Assembly: GCF_030419005.1 (NCBI RefSeq)
Contig: NZ_CP106951.1
Coordinates: forward strand, 496,001 to 560,000
Source of the DNA: Eleftheria terrae
Lineage (GTDB): Bacteria; Pseudomonadota; Gammaproteobacteria; Burkholderiales; Burkholderiaceae_C
Length of the DNA: 64,000 nt
Direction of reading: 5' to 3'
The notes below the pieces were generated by a model, which did not search any database, was not told the DNA's origin, and was given only the letters and a program-made list of their open reading frames with translations. The position numbers and the translations under genes are program-made. Shown here one piece after another: positions 62,112-64,000 of the stretch (position 1 is the stretch's first letter; every line of letters begins with the position of its first letter).

Positions 62112-63110
62112 ATGCAAGGCACATCCACCTCGGTAGCGGGCAGCGCTTCTTCCGGGGCGGCGAAGGCGGCTGCCCTGTCCCTGCCGGAGGCGGCGCGGCC
62201 GGCCCGCGCCGGCTCGGCACTCGCGGCCCAGCGCAGCCGGCGCGCCTGGCTGATGCTGGCGCCGGTGGGGGTGGTGCTGCTGCTGGTGGCCGGCTGGCCG
62301 CTGGCGCGCACCATCTGGTTCAGCTTCACCGATGCGCAGCTCGGTGGCCTGGCCGACGCCCAGTTCGTCGGCCTGGAGAACTACCTCGGCGAATACGGCC
62401 TGCTGCGCGACGAGCAATGGTGGGGCTCGGTGGCCAACACGCTGCGCTTCGCGCTGCTGTCGGTCAGCATCGAGACCGTGCTGGGCCTCGGCGTGGCGCT
62501 GCTGCTGAACCATCCGTCGCGCGGGCGCACGCTGCTGCGGGCGGCGGTACTCGTGCCCTGGGCCATTCCGACGGTGGTGTCGGCCAAGATGTGGAGCTGG
62601 ATGCTGCACGACCAGTTCGGCGTGGTGAACCACTACCTGATGGCCCTGGGGCTGCTGTCCGCGCCGGTGGCCTGGACGGCCAACCCGGACCTGGCGCTGT
62701 TCACGGTGGTGCTGGTGGACGTGTGGAAGACCACGCCCTTCATGGCCCTGCTGATCCTGGCCGCGCTGCAGATGGTGCCCGCCGACTGCTACGAGGCCGC
62801 CCGGGTGGACGGGGTGCCGGCCTTCACGGTGTTCCGCAAGGTCACCCTGCCGCTGATCCTGCCTGGCGTGGCGGTGGCGATGATCTTCCGGCTGCTGGAT
62901 GCGCTGCGGGTGTTCGACCTGATCTACGTGATGACCTCCAACAGCCGCACGACCAAGAGCATGTCGGTCTTCGTGCGCGAGCAGCTGATCGACTTCCAGC
63001 AGGTCGGCTACGGCTCGGCCGCCGCGACGCTGGTGTTCTTCACCATCGCGCTGCTGACGCTGCTCTACATGGGCCTGCTGCGCCCGGCCCTGCAGAAGGT
63101 GGAAGCCTGA
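62112..63110 (+). CDS. Sugar ABC importer permease 1 (ThuF/MalF-like)
   Basis: 332 aa if started at ATG 62112; a GTG at 62091 overlapping the previous stop (GTGA) would add seven residues. Six membrane helices follow a ~45-residue cytoplasmic leader. The ATPase-contact EAA loop is clear: CYEAARVDGVPAFTVFRKVT, LPLILPG. Segments RAAVLVPWAIPTVVSAKMWS and FRLLDALRVFDLIYVMTSNS are typical of this importer class. The stop and the next start share one base (TGATG), so the two permeases are co-translated. Confidence 0.93.
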   Translation: MQGTSTSVAGSASSGAAKAAALSLPEAARPARAGSALAAQRSRRAWLMLAPVGVVLLLVAGWPLARTIWFSFTDAQLGGLADAQFVGLENYLGEYGLLRDEQWWGSVANTLRFALLSVSIETVLGLGVALLLNHPSRGRTLLRAAVLVPWAIPTVVSAKMWSWMLHDQFGVVNHYLMALGLLSAPVAWTANPDLALFTVVLVDVWKTTPFMALLILAALQMVPADCYEAARVDGVPAFTVFRKVTLPLILPGVAVAMIFRLLDALRVFDLIYVMTSNSRTTKSMSVFVREQLIDFQQVGYGSAAATLVFFTIALLTLLYMGLLRPALQKVEA

Positions 63111-63946
63111 TGAGCAAGAAACGAATGAGCCTGTCCCGGCTCGGCTACCTCGCCGCTTCTGCGCTGCTGGTGGGGTTCTCGGTGTTCCCCTTCCTCTATG
63201 CGGTGTCGAGCTCGCTGAAAGGGCGTACCGGCCTGTTCTCGCCCGAGTTTCTGCCGGCGCATCCGACGCTGGAGAACTACGTCGGCGTCTTCAGCGAGCA
63301 GCCCTTCGCGCACAACCTGCTGAACTCTGTCGTGGTGGCGGGCGGCGTGGTGCTGCTCTCGCTGGGCCTGAGCCTGATGGCGGCCTGGGCGCTCGGCCGG
63401 GTCGACTTCCGCGGCCGCGGGGCCTTGCTGCTGACCGTGCTGTCGGCCTCCATGTTCCCGCAGGTGGCGGTGCTGTCCGGCATGTTCGAGCTGGTGCGCT
63501 GGGCCGGGCTCTACGACCACCTGGGCGCGCTGTTGATTGCCGACCTGCTGCTCACGCTGCCGTTCACCGTCTGGGTGCTGGTGACCTTCATGAAGCAGCT
63601 GCCGCGCGAGCTGGAGGAGGCGGCGACGATGGACGGCGTGGGCGTCTTCACGCTGGTGTTCCGCATCTTCCTGCCGCTGCTGTGGCCGGCGGTGGCGGCC
63701 ACCGGGCTGCTGGCCTTCATCGCCGCCTGGAACGAGTTCCTCTTCGCGCTGACCTTCACCCTCTCGACCGAGCAGCGCACCGTGCCGGTGGCCATCTCGA
63801 TGATCAGCGGGCCCAGCGGCTACGAGCTGCCCTGGGGCAGCATCATGGCCGCCTCGGTGGTCGTCACGCTGCCGCTGGTGGGGCTGGTGCTGTACTTCCA
63901 ACGCCTGATCGTCTCCGGCCTCACCGCCGGGGCGGTCAAGGGCTGA
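63110..63946 (+). CDS. Sugar ABC importer permease 2 (ThuG/MalG-like)
   Basis: 278 aa, six membrane helices. The EAA loop reads LEEAATMDGVGVFTLVFRIF, LPLLWPAV. Typical segments are AFIAAWNEFLFALTFTLSTE and MFPQVAVLSGMFELVRWAGL. Pairs with permease 1 to form the channel. No ATPase gene is in the window; it may lie downstream, or a shared MsmK/MalK-type ATPase may serve the system. Confidence 0.93.
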   Translation: MSKKRMSLSRLGYLAASALLVGFSVFPFLYAVSSSLKGRTGLFSPEFLPAHPTLENYVGVFSEQPFAHNLLNSVVVAGGVVLLSLGLSLMAAWALGRVDFRGRGALLLTVLSASMFPQVAVLSGMFELVRWAGLYDHLGALLIADLLLTLPFTVWVLVTFMKQLPRELEEAATMDGVGVFTLVFRIFLPLLWPAVAATGLLAFIAAWNEFLFALTFTLSTEQRTVPVAISMISGPSGYELPWGSIMAASVVVTLPLVGLVLYFQRLIVSGLTAGAVKG

Positions 63947-63969
63947 GCCAAGAAAGTGAGAACGAGACC

Positions 63970-64000
63970 ATGAGTCCCACCCCCACGAGCCGCATCGAGT
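63970..64000 (+). CDS. Start of the next gene of the importer operon (partial)
   Basis: ATG at 63970 after GAGAACGAGA, 23 bp beyond permease 2. Only the first ten codons (MSPTPTSRIE) are visible, too few to name the product. Likely a transporter ATPase or a sugar-processing enzyme by context. Confidence 0.5.
   Translation, partial: MSPTPTSRIE

Overview
The window is GC-rich, densely coded chromosomal DNA of a betaproteobacterium. The order Burkholderiales, Rubrivivax/Leptothrix/Caldimonas-like group, fits best. This rests on gene content (DUF4936, NRDE and YgfZ neighbours, the mltG-tmk-holB-pilZ-tatD run, a conserved 76-aa protein) and on strong GC3 bias, which fills the antisense frames with long false ORFs. 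No rRNA, tRNA, insertion sequence, prophage or CRISPR array was seen.

Layout. (1) 1-500: end of a GNAT acetyltransferase gene. (2) 1116-15591, + strand: an orphan type VI secretion effector island: vgrG, a DUF6484-like gene, a TPR gene of unknown role, then two PAAR-Rhs toxin genes each followed by its own immunity candidate. The Rhs genes share an almost identical 2.0-kb front part but end in different toxins: a deaminase-like domain (with a SUKH-type immunity gene) and an HNH nuclease (with a SuFu-like immunity gene). (3) 15717-23031: housekeeping genes (NRDE, DUF4936, ygfZ; mltG-tmk-holB-pilZ-tatD; an ankyrin protein). (4) 23064-34877, - strand: a glycogen/trehalose operon glgC-glgX-treZ-(malQ::treY fusion)-glgA, in which the starts and stops of neighbouring genes mostly touch. 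(5) 35282-37815: a small helical protein, a single-domain response regulator, and a divergent deoR/nudix pair with a phased operator between them.

(6) 37918-52922: a polysaccharide-degradation region: AA10 LPMO, GH18 chitinase, GH5 endoglucanase, GH16 glucanase with lectin domains, an OmpR-type two-component system, and a DUF4874/DUF4832 lipoprotein. Several of these secreted proteins share a CBM5-like module and Pro-Thr linkers. A two-gene DNA-repair operon (radical SAM plus DUF4130-UdgX) lies inside this region and has a perfect CTGT-N8-ACAG LexA box upstream. (7) 52957-57142: a cysteine-rich small protein, an EptA/MCR-type phosphoethanolamine transferase, a YccA/Bax-inhibitor protein and an NhaR-type LysR regulator. 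(8) 57268-64000: an OmpR-type regulator plus hybrid histidine kinase, followed by a sugar ABC importer (binding protein and two permeases, with the next gene cut by the window edge). The promoter regions of the regulator and of the importer share an identical 12-bp motif, which suggests that the two-component system controls the importer.

The most interesting items are the tandem Rhs loci (shared front, different toxins), the nonapeptide-repeat needle of VgrG, the uncharacterised TPR protein translationally coupled to Rhs, the SOS-controlled UdgX operon, the shared 12-bp motif, and a terminator-like hairpin in the leader of the chitinase gene. All assignments come from reading the sequence; no database search was run.
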